Of a DNA stretch of 5,707 nt, positions 1 through 5,707 are shown one piece after another. Position numbers and translations under genes: made by a program. Below the pieces are notes generated by a model, which had not been told where the DNA came from, searched no databases, and saw only the letters and a program-made list of their open reading frames with translations. This DNA is from Dechloromonas sp. GTDB taxonomy: Bacteria; Pseudomonadota; Gammaproteobacteria; Burkholderiales; Rhodocyclaceae. How positions within the stretch are numbered: position 1 is the stretch's first letter; each line of letters starts with the position of its first letter. The stretch lies in assembly GCA_017302355.1 (NCBI GenBank), contig JAFLDQ010000197.1, forward strand, positions 1 to 5,707, written 5' to 3'.

Positions 1-49
1 CGAAGCCAGCCGCGCCGAAGCGCTGCTCAAGGAAGACAACCCGAAGTGA
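1..49 (+). CDS. ccmH: Cytochrome c-type biogenesis protein CcmH, C-terminal end (partial)
   Basis: Only the last 15 codons are present, read from base 2 (EASRAEALLKEDNPK) to a TGA at 47-49; the 5' end lies outside the window. CcmH (CcmH/CycL/NrfF family) is a membrane-anchored periplasmic thioredoxin-like protein that reduces and presents apocytochrome c for haem attachment. A tail rich in Glu and Ala ending in a LLKEDN-type motif is typical of the end of this family. The identification also rests on the next gene being ccmI, which normally follows ccmH. The stop codon overlaps the GTG start of ccmI (GTGA), which points to translational coupling. The active-site LRCxxC motif cannot be seen here. 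The fragment alone is too short for certainty. Confidence 0.72.
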   Translation, partial: EASRAEALLKEDNPK

Positions 50-885
50 CCCAGTTCGCCATCTTCGCCACCCTGCTGATCGTCGTCGTCGCCGCCTTCA
101 TCCTGCCGCCGCTGTGGCTCGGCCGGCGCGCCCCTGGGGCCCGCGCCGGCCGCCAGCAGGCCAACCTCGCCATCTTCCGCGACCAGCTCACCGAACTGGA
201 GCGCGAACGGCGCGAAGGCGCCCTTGCCGACGGCGATTTCGAACAGGCGCGGCGCGAATTGCAGCGCCGCCTGCTCGAGGAAATCGAGCCGGCCGCCGAT
301 GCGCCGCCGCCCGACGCGCACGCACCGAGCCGCAAGACCGCCATCGCCATCCTGGTCCTGCTGCCCATCGTCGCCGTGGTCGCCTACGGCATGCTCGGCA
401 AGCCGCAGGCGCTCGACCCGCGGCAGACCGCCGCCCAGCCGAAGATGACGCCGGAGCAGATCGACGCCATGGTCGCCAAACTGGCCGAACGCATGCAGGC
501 CAATCCGGACGACCTGCAGGGCTGGCTGATGCTGGCGCGCTCGTACAAGACCCTGAACCGCTACGAGGAAGCGGCCGCCGCCTACGGCAAGGCCGAGAAG
601 GTCATCAACGACGACCCCGAGCTGCTCGCCAGCTACGCCGAGACGATCGCCATGGCCAGCGGCCAGGGGCTCACCGGCAAGGCGGCGCAACTGATCGAGC
701 GCGCCCTGAAGCTCGATCCGCAACAGCCGCACGCGCTGTTCCTGGCCGGCGCCGCCGCCATGGAAGCCGGCGACACCGAGAAGGCCATCGCCTACTGGGA
801 AGCGCTGCTGCCGCAGGTCGAGCCGGGTTCGGAAATCGACCGGATGTTGCGCGGCGGCATCGACAAGATGAAACAGGGCGGGTAA
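46..885 (+). CDS. ccmI: Cytochrome c-type biogenesis protein CcmI (TPR apocytochrome c chaperone)
   Basis: This complete 279-aa protein matches CcmI, the inner-membrane subunit of the cytochrome c haem-ligation complex that binds the C-terminus of apocytochrome c and hands it to CcmH/CcmF. The first membrane segment is at about residues 4-25. A cytoplasmic charged, helical loop follows at about 38-80 (FRDQLTELERERREGAL), the CcmI N-terminal signature. A second membrane segment lies at about 97-117. The periplasmic part carries about three TPR-like repeats (153-186, 189-224, 227-258), with cues such as GWLMLARSY and ALKLDPQQPHALFLAG. The start is GTG at 46, overlapping the ccmH stop. An AAGGAA Shine-Dalgarno-like run at 29-34 and a hydrophobic segment beginning at residue 4 support this choice. 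The length is shorter than the roughly 400-aa enterobacterial fusion forms and usual for stand-alone CcmI. napF follows after 6 bp, so the genes are probably co-transcribed. Confidence 0.93.
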   Translation: MTQFAIFATLLIVVVAAFILPPLWLGRRAPGARAGRQQANLAIFRDQLTELERERREGALADGDFEQARRELQRRLLEEIEPAADAPPPDAHAPSRKTAIAILVLLPIVAVVAYGMLGKPQALDPRQTAAQPKMTPEQIDAMVAKLAERMQANPDDLQGWLMLARSYKTLNRYEEAAAAYGKAEKVINDDPELLASYAETIAMASGQGLTGKAAQLIERALKLDPQQPHALFLAGAAAMEAGDTEKAIAYWEALLPQVEPGSEIDRMLRGGIDKMKQGG

Positions 886-891
886 GGCGCG

Positions 892-1368
892 ATGGATGCC
901 AGCCGCCGGGGCTTCTTCCGCGGTCGACCGCGCGCCAGGGCCGAAATCCGCCCGCCCTGGGCCCTGCCGGTGGGCCAATTCGGCGACCGCTGCACGCGCT
1001 GCGACGACTGCCTCGGCGCCTGCCCGGAACACATCCTCGTCGCCGGCGACGGCGGGTTTCCGGCGGTCCATTTCACGCGCGGCGGGTGCACCTTCTGCGG
1101 CGCCTGCGTAGACGCCTGCAAGCCGCAGGCGCTCCGGCGCGCGCAAGACCAGGCGCCGTGGTCGCTGACCGCCGTCATCGGCCCCGCCTGCCTGCCCCGA
1201 CACGGCGTCGAGTGCCGCAGCTGCGGCGATTTCTGCGACGCCCGCGCCATCCGCTTCGCGCCGCGCATCGGCGGCAGCCCGCTGCCGGAAATCGATCGCG
1301 AACGCTGCACCGGCTGCGGCGCCTGCGTCGCCCCCTGTCCGGTGACCGCCATCACGATGGGCGGCTGA
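892..1368 (+). CDS. napF: Ferredoxin-type protein NapF (four 4Fe-4S clusters)
   Basis: This 158-aa protein carries 16 cysteines, all arranged in four cluster motifs. Cys34/37/40/44 (CTRCDDCLGACP) form a classical set, as do Cys66/69/72/76 and Cys139/142/145/149 (CTGCGACVAPCP). The third motif is the irregular Cys100-x7-Cys108-xx-Cys111-xxx-Cys115. That irregular motif, the N-terminal DASRRGFFRGR and the IRPPWA segment are hallmarks of NapF and separate it from ordinary bacterial ferredoxins. NapF is cytoplasmic and acts with the catalytic subunit NapA of periplasmic nitrate reductase before NapA is exported; a role in iron-sulfur or molybdenum cofactor maturation has been proposed for the family. 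There is no signal peptide, as expected. The ATG at 892 follows a weak AAGG at 884-887. The gene is 6 bp downstream of ccmI and converges on a small gene, with 6 bp between stop codons. No other nap gene lies in the window. Confidence 0.93.
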   Translation: MDASRRGFFRGRPRARAEIRPPWALPVGQFGDRCTRCDDCLGACPEHILVAGDGGFPAVHFTRGGCTFCGACVDACKPQALRRAQDQAPWSLTAVIGPACLPRHGVECRSCGDFCDARAIRFAPRIGGSPLPEIDRERCTGCGACVAPCPVTAITMGG

Positions 1369-1374
1369 GCGCCC

Positions 1375-1632
1375 CTATGCGGCCGGCGGGGCGACGAGCG
1401 GATGCGGGGAATAACCGACTTCAACCATTTCCGACTCCAGCTTGATGCGCAGGATCAGCAGGCCGTGCAGGCTGTCGATCGCCTTGTTGGCGACCCAGGT
1501 GTCGTGACGGATGCGCAGGCAGGCCTCGATCTCGCCGCGGTTGGCGAGGTCGACGCCACAAACTGCCGCATAATGGCGAATCTCGTGATCGAGATTCGCC
1601 AGTTCGCGCTCATAATGCTCGAATCCGCTCAT
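1375..1632 (-). CDS. Small hypothetical protein (85 aa)
   Basis: I do not recognise this protein. It is 85 aa, soluble-looking, without signal peptide or membrane segment. Residues 1-72 look mostly helical, with charged and hydrophobic residues alternating (HYERELANLDHEIRHYAAV, then a second helix around 45-72 with DSLHGLLILRIKLESEM). The tail after residue 75 is Pro/Ala-rich. Two cysteines (25, 38) and six histidines do not form a clear metal motif. It is judged real because its third codon positions are strongly G/C biased (CTG, GCC, ATC, AAG, CGC dominate) and the composition is protein-like. The opposite-strand reading (1402-1650) looks like a shadow. The ATG at 1632 has only a weak ribosome binding site. 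The gene converges on napF and diverges from the 510-aa gene, with start codons 29 bp apart. A 12-bp inverted repeat lies within codons 11-20. Confidence 0.72.
   Translation of the reverse strand: MSGFEHYERELANLDHEIRHYAAVCGVDLANRGEIEACLRIRHDTWVANKAIDSLHGLLILRIKLESEMVEVGYSPHPLVAPPAA
1573..1601. repeat. Perfect 12-bp inverted repeat (possible operator or hairpin)
   Basis: The arms TGGCGAATCTCG (1574-1585) and CGAGATTCGCCA (1590-1601) are exact reverse complements around a 4-base centre, TGAT. The repeat lies inside the 5' part of the 85-aa gene and ends 60 bp before the ATG of the divergent 510-aa gene. That is a plausible position for an operator acting on the divergent gene, or for an mRNA hairpin early in the small gene. 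No T-run follows on either strand, so it does not look like a terminator. The symmetry is seen directly; the function is inference. Confidence 0.45.
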
Positions 1633-1661
1633 GGCCAGAGGATACCCTGAAAGAACCGTCC

Positions 1662-3194
1662 ATGCATCGTTTGCGTCTGCCCGAGCCGCGCCGTGACATC
1701 ACACCCGCTTTCCAGGATGCCGAATCCGCCCAGGCCTGGCTTGGCGCATTGGCGGCGACACCTCCGCTCGAGGTTTTCTCGGCATTGCTCGAACAGGTCC
1801 AGGCGATCGACGCCGCGGCGATGCCGGCCGCCAACGCGGTCGGCTTCCTCAACCAGCTGCGTGCGCTTGCCGTTCCGCTGCACTCCGTCGTCGAAGCGCA
1901 GTTCACCCGCAGGGCGTTGCCCATGCTGGCCGGCGAGGAGCACGCTTTCGAGATCAGCCACCGCCTCTGGATGCACTTCGGCATTGCCTACCTGCGGTAC
2001 GCGCCGCAGTGCACGCCGGCAAATCGCGCCCTGCCCCTGCATCGCGCCGCCACCGCTTTCCGCCTGGCGCAGTATTGCCATTTTCTCGCCGCCCGCACCT
2101 GTCCGCCGGTAGCCGACCATCTGCTCATCATGGCGCTCGTCGCCGCGGAAGCCAACGGCGTGCTGCGCCGGCCGCTGGCCGACCCGGATCTTCCGCAGCA
2201 CGGCAAGGGAAGCATCTCCGGGCAACTGGCCTGGGCCATCCTGATGCGCATGGCCGACCCCTATCACCTCACCGCCATCCAGCTGCCAATCGTCGATCGC
2301 CTCTACAGCCGCTGGCGGGAACTCGTCGGCTTTCAGTCCGAGCCGGACAGGAACGGCGAAACCTACGTGGCCGATCTGGCCGCCGTATTCGAGGACGCTC
2401 TGCCGCCGGGGATTCCGCGTTACCTGAACCTGCGCGCGGCAGCCGTCAAGCTTGGCCAGCGCATCCGGCTGCTCGGGGCGGGCGAATCGCCGGAGGCGCT
2501 CAAGCTCGGGCGCTCGCTCTCCGCCCCGGCGGCCATTCGCCTTCTCCGCGATCTCGAGCAGTACCTTCAGCCGCCGAGCCGGACAGCGCCGCAGACGAAG
2601 GACGAGATCGAACTCGTCTTCGGCAGCGAGGATGCCTATGCCTTGCTCAAGGACAGGATCCTCAATCCGGCCGGCGACCAGAAGACGGACCAGCCGCTCT
2701 TCTACCAGCGGAAGGGTGTCTTCGGTGTCGAGCATGCATCCCCGCGGCGCACGGCCAGGAACCGCCAGACCGTGCCCGGGGAACACTGGAAACTCACCGG
2801 CAGCCTGGCGACGCGCGCCCCGCAGGCCGAGGCAATCCGTCGGCGGGCGCCCTCGCTCGTCGCCGCGCTCGTCGGCGAAAGGCCCAGCCTCGGCATCCTT
2901 ACCAGCCTGCAGTGCGACGACGACGGGACCCTCTCGGGGCGACTGCGATGGTATGACGAGGAAGCCGAGGCCTGCAATCTGAAGCGCCTCGCCCCCAGGG
3001 GAAACCGCCTGGTCCGTGTGCCGGCCTTCCTCCTGCGGCACAAGTGGGGCATCTCGCTGGTCCTGCCGGCGGACGCCGGCGCCCGTCTGAGCGCCACCCT
3101 AGACCTCGCCGATTGCTCGGTCGAGCAGGTGATTCCCACCGAGGTTGTCGACCGCGGCAGCGACTTCATGCATTACGCATGCAAGCTTCCGTGA
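1662..3194 (+). CDS. Hypothetical protein, tentatively FimW-like (PilZ-like C-terminal region)
   Basis: This 510-aa protein has no signal peptide or convincing membrane segment and is probably cytoplasmic. Residues 15-165 are helical and Leu/Ala-rich. A motif at 189-210 (LAWAILMRMADPYHLTAIQL) resembles the 'LALADPY-L' helix that I associate with cyclic-di-GMP receptor FimW-type proteins. A 'G-x-Y-V-A-D-L' strand at 232-239 and a helical stretch at 258-303 also fit that layout. Residues 310-370 are a polar linker. The region from 373 onward looks like a beta-rich PilZ-like fold, with a short strand pattern at 403-432 (VGERPSLGIL, then SGRLRWY). The classical PilZ D/N-x-S-x-x-G motif is not evident, so c-di-GMP binding is uncertain. 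A RRTARNR run at 362-368 has PilZ-like Arg spacing but may be chance. The ATG at 1662 follows GAAAG at 1649-1653. Codon use is strongly G/C-biased, supporting this strand over a long antisense frame. The gene is monocistronic here. Confidence 0.8.
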   Translation: MHRLRLPEPRRDITPAFQDAESAQAWLGALAATPPLEVFSALLEQVQAIDAAAMPAANAVGFLNQLRALAVPLHSVVEAQFTRRALPMLAGEEHAFEISHRLWMHFGIAYLRYAPQCTPANRALPLHRAATAFRLAQYCHFLAARTCPPVADHLLIMALVAAEANGVLRRPLADPDLPQHGKGSISGQLAWAILMRMADPYHLTAIQLPIVDRLYSRWRELVGFQSEPDRNGETYVADLAAVFEDALPPGIPRYLNLRAAAVKLGQRIRLLGAGESPEALKLGRSLSAPAAIRLLRDLEQYLQPPSRTAPQTKDEIELVFGSEDAYALLKDRILNPAGDQKTDQPLFYQRKGVFGVEHASPRRTARNRQTVPGEHWKLTGSLATRAPQAEAIRRRAPSLVAALVGERPSLGILTSLQCDDDGTLSGRLRWYDEEAEACNLKRLAPRGNRLVRVPAFLLRHKWGISLVLPADAGARLSATLDLADCSVEQVIPTEVVDRGSDFMHYACKLP

Positions 3195-3202
3195 AGGCAT
3201 CA

Positions 3203-3303
3203 TTCCATTTCCGGATCAATGGTGACGCGAAGACGAGCCGCCGACAGTGCAAGTAGCACGGCAAGGCGAAGCCGACAGAGTCACGGTTGGTCTGGAAATG
3301 GAA
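3203..3303. repeat. Imperfect inverted repeat in the convergent intergenic region
   Basis: TTCCATTTCCGGA at 3203-3215 and TCTGGAAATGGAA at 3291-3303 are complementary at 12 of 13 positions and lie 75 bp apart. They sit between the stop of the 510-aa gene and the end of pccA. The second arm directly abuts the terminator hairpin at 3304-3329. A short GTGC/GCAC hairpin (3247-3259) lies between the arms. No protein-coding sequence of credible quality was seen in 3195-3367. The arms could pair in a read-through transcript, but no function is established. Confidence 0.35.
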
Positions 3304-3329
3304 CAAGGCCCGTCCTGAGACGGGCCTTG
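3304..3329 (-). terminator. Terminator-like hairpin downstream of pccA
   Basis: CAAGGCCCGTC (3304-3314) and GACGGGCCTTG (3319-3329) form a perfect 11-bp GC-rich stem with a 4-base loop. It lies 38 bp past the pccA stop codon. On the - strand it is followed by TTCCATTTCC, a weak T-rich tail; on the + strand no T-run follows. It therefore fits best as the end of the pccB-pccA transcript. As the stem is symmetrical and lies between convergent genes, it may also stop transcripts of the 510-aa gene. Confidence 0.75.
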
Positions 3330-3367
3330 GTGATGCGGTCGACCGTCGGAAACGGCCGCAATCGGCG

Positions 3368-5371
3368 TCATTCGAACTCGATGATGACCTGATCGACCGC
3401 CAGGCTTTCGCCGGCGGTGCTGGCGATCTTCTTGACCTTGCAATCCTGGTCCGCCCTGAGGATGTTCTCCATCTTCATCGCTTCGATGACCGCCAGCTTC
3501 TCGCCAGCCTTGACCTCCTGACCGGCCTTGACCGCCACTTCGCGCAGCAGGCCGGGCATCGGCGAGAGCAGGAACTTGGAGAGGTCGGGCGGCAACTTCT
3601 CGGGCATCAGCGCGAGCAGTTCCGCGGCGCGGGCGCTCATCACCATGAAACTGGCGTGGGCGCCCCAGTGGAACAGGACGTACTGCGTTCGGTGGCGCTC
3701 GACCTGCAGCGTGAATTCCTCGCCGTTGCAGGTCCCGTTGAACAGCGCTTCACCCAGTTTCCAGTCGGAGCGTATCTCGTAGTTCTCGCCCTTGTACTCG
3801 ACGTGGTAACCCCCGGGAATCGGCCGCGCAACGACCATGTGCTTCTCGTTGGAGCCGCGGCGCAGGCGCACCACGCACCACTTGTCGCTGACGATGCGCT
3901 CATGACCCTGCAACTGGCCGGAAACCGAAGCGCCACGGTCGGTGTAGGCGCGATAGACGTAAGCGGCGACCGACACCAGCAGGGCCGGGTCGTCGTGCGG
4001 CACCATCGAGGCGTCGAAGCCCGTCGGGTATTCCTCGGCGATGAAGCCGGTGTTGAAGTTTCCTGACCGGAAACGCGGATGCTGCATCAGCGCGGCCTGG
4101 AACGGGATGTTCGAGGAGATGCCGCGGATGACAAAAGCGTTCAGCGCATCGCGCATGCGCGAAATCGCCTGCTCACGGGTGGCGCCATGGACGATCAGCT
4201 TGGAGATCATCGAGTCGTAGAACATCGAGATCTCGCCGCCCTCATAGACGCCGGTATCGACCCGCACCTGCCCCGGGATTTCCTGCGGCGGCTGGAACTT
4301 GATCAGACGGCCGGTGGACGGCAGGAAACCGCGGAACGGGTCTTCGGCGTTGATCCGGCACTCCATGGCCCAGCCGTTGATGCCGACATCGGCCTGCGAA
4401 ATCGGCAGCTTTTCGCCGTAGGCGACGCGGATCATCTGCTCGACGAGGTCCAGCCCGGTAATCAGTTCGGTGACCGGGTGTTCGACCTGCAGGCGGGTGT
4501 TCATTTCCAGGAAATAGAACTCCTTGGTCGCACCGGAGACGACGAATTCGACGGTGCCGGCCGACTCGTAATTGACCGCACGGGCCAGGGCCACGGCCTG
4601 CTCGCCCATCGCCTTGCGCATCTCGGCATCGACGAAGGGGCTCGGCGCCTCTTCGATGACCTTCTGGTGGCGACGCTGGATCGAGCAATCACGCTCGTTC
4701 AGGTACACGTAGTTGCCGTGGCTGTCGCCGAGCACCTGGATCTCGATGTGGCGCGGTTCCAGCACGTACTTTTCGATGAAGACGCGATCGTCGCCGAAGG
4801 AGTTGCGCGCTTCGTTGACGCACGACGAGAAGCCTTCGTGCGCCTGGGCATCGTTGAAGGCGACACGCAGACCCTTCCCGCCACCGCCGGCGGAGGCCTT
4901 GATCATGACCGGGTAGCCGATGCCCTGGGCGATCCTGACGGCTTCGTCCGGACCGGAAATGGCGTCGTTGTAGCCAGGGATGGTATTGACCCTGGCTTCG
5001 ATGGCGAGTTTCTTGGACTCGATCTTGTCGCCCATCTTGGCCACCGAGTAATGCTTCGGGCCGATGAACTTGATCCCGTCCTCTTCCAGACGGCGCGAAA
5101 ACTCGGCATTCTCGGACAGGAAGCCGTAGCCCGGATGCACCGCCTCGGCACCGGTCTGCTTGCAGGCGGCGATGATCCTGTCCATGACCAGGTAGGATTC
5201 CTTGGAGGCGGCCGGGCCGATGCAGACTGCTTCGTCGGCGAGGTCGACGTGCAGCGCGTCCTTGTCGGCTTCGGAGTAGACGGCGACGGTCTTGATGCCC
5301 ATCTTGCGGGCGGTCTTGATGACACGGCAGGCAATTTCGCCGCGGTTGGCAATCAGGATTTTCTTGAACAT
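3368..5371 (-). CDS. pccA: Propionyl-CoA carboxylase alpha subunit (biotin carboxylase + biotin carrier)
   Basis: This 667-aa protein carboxylates its own biotin using ATP and bicarbonate, then passes the carboxyl group to the beta subunit to turn propionyl-CoA into methylmalonyl-CoA in the cytoplasm. The biotin carboxylase N-domain begins at MFKKILIANRGEIACRVIK. The ATP-grasp glycine loop is SAGGGGKG at 160-167. The catalytic region EMNTRLQVEHP is at 289-299, and the carboxylase C-domain runs to about 443. A linker region at about 450-590 matches the BT domain typical of propionyl-CoA carboxylase. The carrier domain at 600-667 holds the AMKM motif with biotinyl Lys633. The length equals that of usual bacterial PccA. 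The ATG at 5371 is preceded by AAGGGA with 7-bp spacing. A 30-codon in-frame extension to a GTG at 5461 was rejected because it lacks homology and a ribosome site and runs through a repeat. Acetyl-CoA or methylcrotonyl-CoA as substrate is less likely but cannot be fully excluded from sequence alone. Confidence 0.95.
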   Translation of the reverse strand: MFKKILIANRGEIACRVIKTARKMGIKTVAVYSEADKDALHVDLADEAVCIGPAASKESYLVMDRIIAACKQTGAEAVHPGYGFLSENAEFSRRLEEDGIKFIGPKHYSVAKMGDKIESKKLAIEARVNTIPGYNDAISGPDEAVRIAQGIGYPVMIKASAGGGGKGLRVAFNDAQAHEGFSSCVNEARNSFGDDRVFIEKYVLEPRHIEIQVLGDSHGNYVYLNERDCSIQRRHQKVIEEAPSPFVDAEMRKAMGEQAVALARAVNYESAGTVEFVVSGATKEFYFLEMNTRLQVEHPVTELITGLDLVEQMIRVAYGEKLPISQADVGINGWAMECRINAEDPFRGFLPSTGRLIKFQPPQEIPGQVRVDTGVYEGGEISMFYDSMISKLIVHGATREQAISRMRDALNAFVIRGISSNIPFQAALMQHPRFRSGNFNTGFIAEEYPTGFDASMVPHDDPALLVSVAAYVYRAYTDRGASVSGQLQGHERIVSDKWCVVRLRRGSNEKHMVVARPIPGGYHVEYKGENYEIRSDWKLGEALFNGTCNGEEFTLQVERHRTQYVLFHWGAHASFMVMSARAAELLALMPEKLPPDLSKFLLSPMPGLLREVAVKAGQEVKAGEKLAVIEAMKMENILRADQDCKVKKIASTAGESLAVDQVIIEFE

Positions 5372-5378
5372 CTGATGT

Positions 5379-5384
5379 TCCCTT
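5379..5384 (-). promoter_or_regulatory. Ribosome binding site of pccA
   Basis: On the - strand AAGGGA lies 7 bases before the ATG at 5371. It decides the start of pccA in favour of MFKKIL over the longer GTG-initiated frame. It directly follows the C/T-rich strand of the heptamer array. Confidence 0.75.
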
Positions 5385-5390
5385 CGGGTG

Positions 5391-5420
5391 GGGAAGGGAG
5401 AAGGGGGAAGGGGGAAGGGT
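5391..5420 (+). repeat. Tandem GGGAAGG heptamer array with G-quadruplex potential
   Basis: Four tandem 7-base units are seen: GGGAAGG (5391-5397), GAGAAGG (5398-5404), GGGAAGG (5405-5411) and GGGAAGG (5412-5418), followed by GT. The tract holds five runs of three or more G separated by 2-4 bases, which satisfies the usual G-quadruplex pattern. The G-rich strand is the template strand for pccA, so the pccA mRNA leader carries the C/U-rich complement just upstream of the ribosome binding site. Confidence 0.8.
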
Positions 5421-5537
5421 AAAACCCTTTGCTCCGCCAACGCCTCGGCTTCTCGCTTCACCGTGTTGATTCGTACTTACGCTAGTTCATGCCTGGGGAG
5501 ATCGAAGTACCGAGAGCTCGCACCCTTCCCCCTTCTC
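5398..5537. repeat. Long-range inverted repeat spanning the pccB-pccA spacer
   Basis: The 15 bases at 5398-5412 (GAGAAGGGGGAAGGG) are the exact reverse complement of 5523-5537. A second register pairs 14 bases at 5407-5420 with 5522-5535. The distal arm ends next to the pccB stop codon (5538-5540). The sequence between the arms is not G-rich and shows a smaller GTACTT/AAGTAC pair (5473-5478, 5505-5510). In the transcript the arms could form a long stem between pccB and the pccA ribosome site. No gene was seen in the 166-bp spacer. Confidence 0.7.
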
Positions 5538-5707
5538 TCACAACGGGATGTTGCCGTGCTTGCGCCAGGGGTTTTCCAGTTTCTTGTCACGCAGCATGGC
5601 CAGCGAGCGGGCGATGCGCTTGCGCGTGGCGTGCGGCATGATGACATCGTCGATGAAGCCGCGGGCGCCGGCCACGAACGGGTTGGCGAACTTCTCCTTG
5701 TATTCGG
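5538..5707 (-). CDS. pccB: Propionyl-CoA carboxylase beta subunit, C-terminal end (partial)
   Basis: The last 55 codons of a biotin-dependent carboxyltransferase beta subunit are present; the 5' part lies beyond the window. The frame reads through [20 protein letters not shown], then a conserved basic helix ([15 protein letters not shown]) and the ending [12 protein letters not shown]. The 'GFIDDVIMP' and '[15 protein letters not shown]' segments are hallmarks of the PccB/AccD5-type C-terminus. This half of the enzyme moves the carboxyl group from biotin to propionyl-CoA and assembles with PccA. The stop TGA is at 5538-5540. pccA follows 166 bp downstream on the same strand, so both are probably in one operon in pccB-pccA order. 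Substrate specificity cannot be read from this fragment alone; the PccA-type partner with a BT domain supports propionyl-CoA. Confidence 0.92.
   Translation of the reverse strand, partial: EYKEKFANPFVAGARGFIDDVIMPHATRKRIARSLAMLRDKKLENPWRKHGNIPL

Noticed and set aside
919..932. A 14-bp palindrome CGCGGTCGACCGCG within napF, with its core repeated at 3336-3345
   Set aside because: It lies in coding sequence of very high GC, where CG-rich palindromes arise often. The two sites share only the 10-bp core and no matching context.
1359..1374. A small hairpin (GGGCG, six-base loop, CGCCC) over the napF stop codon
   Set aside because: The stem is only 5 bp, there is no T-run on either strand, and such stems are frequent in GC-rich sequence. 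It is too weak to call a terminator.
114..1445. A 443-aa + strand frame running through both ccmI and napF
   Set aside because: The product is almost entirely Arg/Ala/Pro/Gly and it overlaps two well-identified genes in another frame. It is a GC-rich shadow.
1629..3041. A 470-aa open frame on the - strand opposite the 510-aa gene
   Set aside because: It mirrors the + gene, its product is low-complexity Gly/Arg/Glu-rich without recognisable domains, and third-position bias favours the + strand frame. Long antisense frames are common in GC-rich DNA.
3287..5422. Two long + strand frames (259 and 447 aa) antisense to pccA
   Set aside because: Both lie opposite the clearly identified pccA and have no recognisable domains; they are shadows produced by strong codon bias.
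5372..5461. N-terminal extension of pccA to a GTG at 5461
   Set aside because: There is no ribosome binding site before the GTG. The extra 30 residues are Pro-rich translation of the heptamer repeat, and the family starts at MFKKIL with a good AAGGGA site.

Overview
The window is GC-rich (roughly 60-65% by eye) with strong G/C preference at third codon positions. Its gene content is cytochrome c maturation, a nitrate-reductase ferredoxin and propionyl-CoA carboxylase. This best fits a respiratory betaproteobacterium of the Rhodocyclales type (Dechloromonas, Azonexus, Thauera, Accumulibacter and relatives). The taxonomy is inferred from gene content and protein style, not from a marker gene.

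Left part, + strand (1-1368): the last 15 codons of a CcmH-like protein overlap the GTG start of ccmI, and napF follows 6 bp after ccmI. These three form one tightly packed transcription unit, the 3' end of a ccm operon with napF attached. CcmH and CcmI deliver apocytochrome c to the haem-ligation machinery. NapF is a cytoplasmic four-cluster ferredoxin linked to the periplasmic nitrate reductase, whose NapB and NapC subunits need the Ccm system.

Middle part (1375-3194): a small unrecognised gene (85 aa, - strand) ends 6 bp from napF in convergent orientation. It starts 29 bp from a divergent 510-aa gene (+ strand). The 510-aa protein is tentatively placed in the FimW-like family of helical proteins with a PilZ-like C-terminal region. 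A perfect 12-bp inverted repeat lies just inside the small gene, where a promoter or operator for the divergent pair would be expected.

Right part, - strand (3305-5707): the C-terminal end of a carboxylase beta subunit (pccB) is followed by a 166-bp spacer and then by pccA, which encodes a complete 667-aa biotin-dependent alpha subunit. A strong hairpin follows pccA. Together PccA and PccB convert propionyl-CoA to methylmalonyl-CoA.

No tRNA, rRNA, CRISPR array or insertion sequence was seen. The most unusual DNA is the pccB-pccA spacer. It carries a tandem GGGAAGG heptamer array with G-quadruplex potential and an inverted partial copy of the array right at the pccB stop codon. Most of the window otherwise looks like ordinary chromosomal housekeeping and respiratory sequence.
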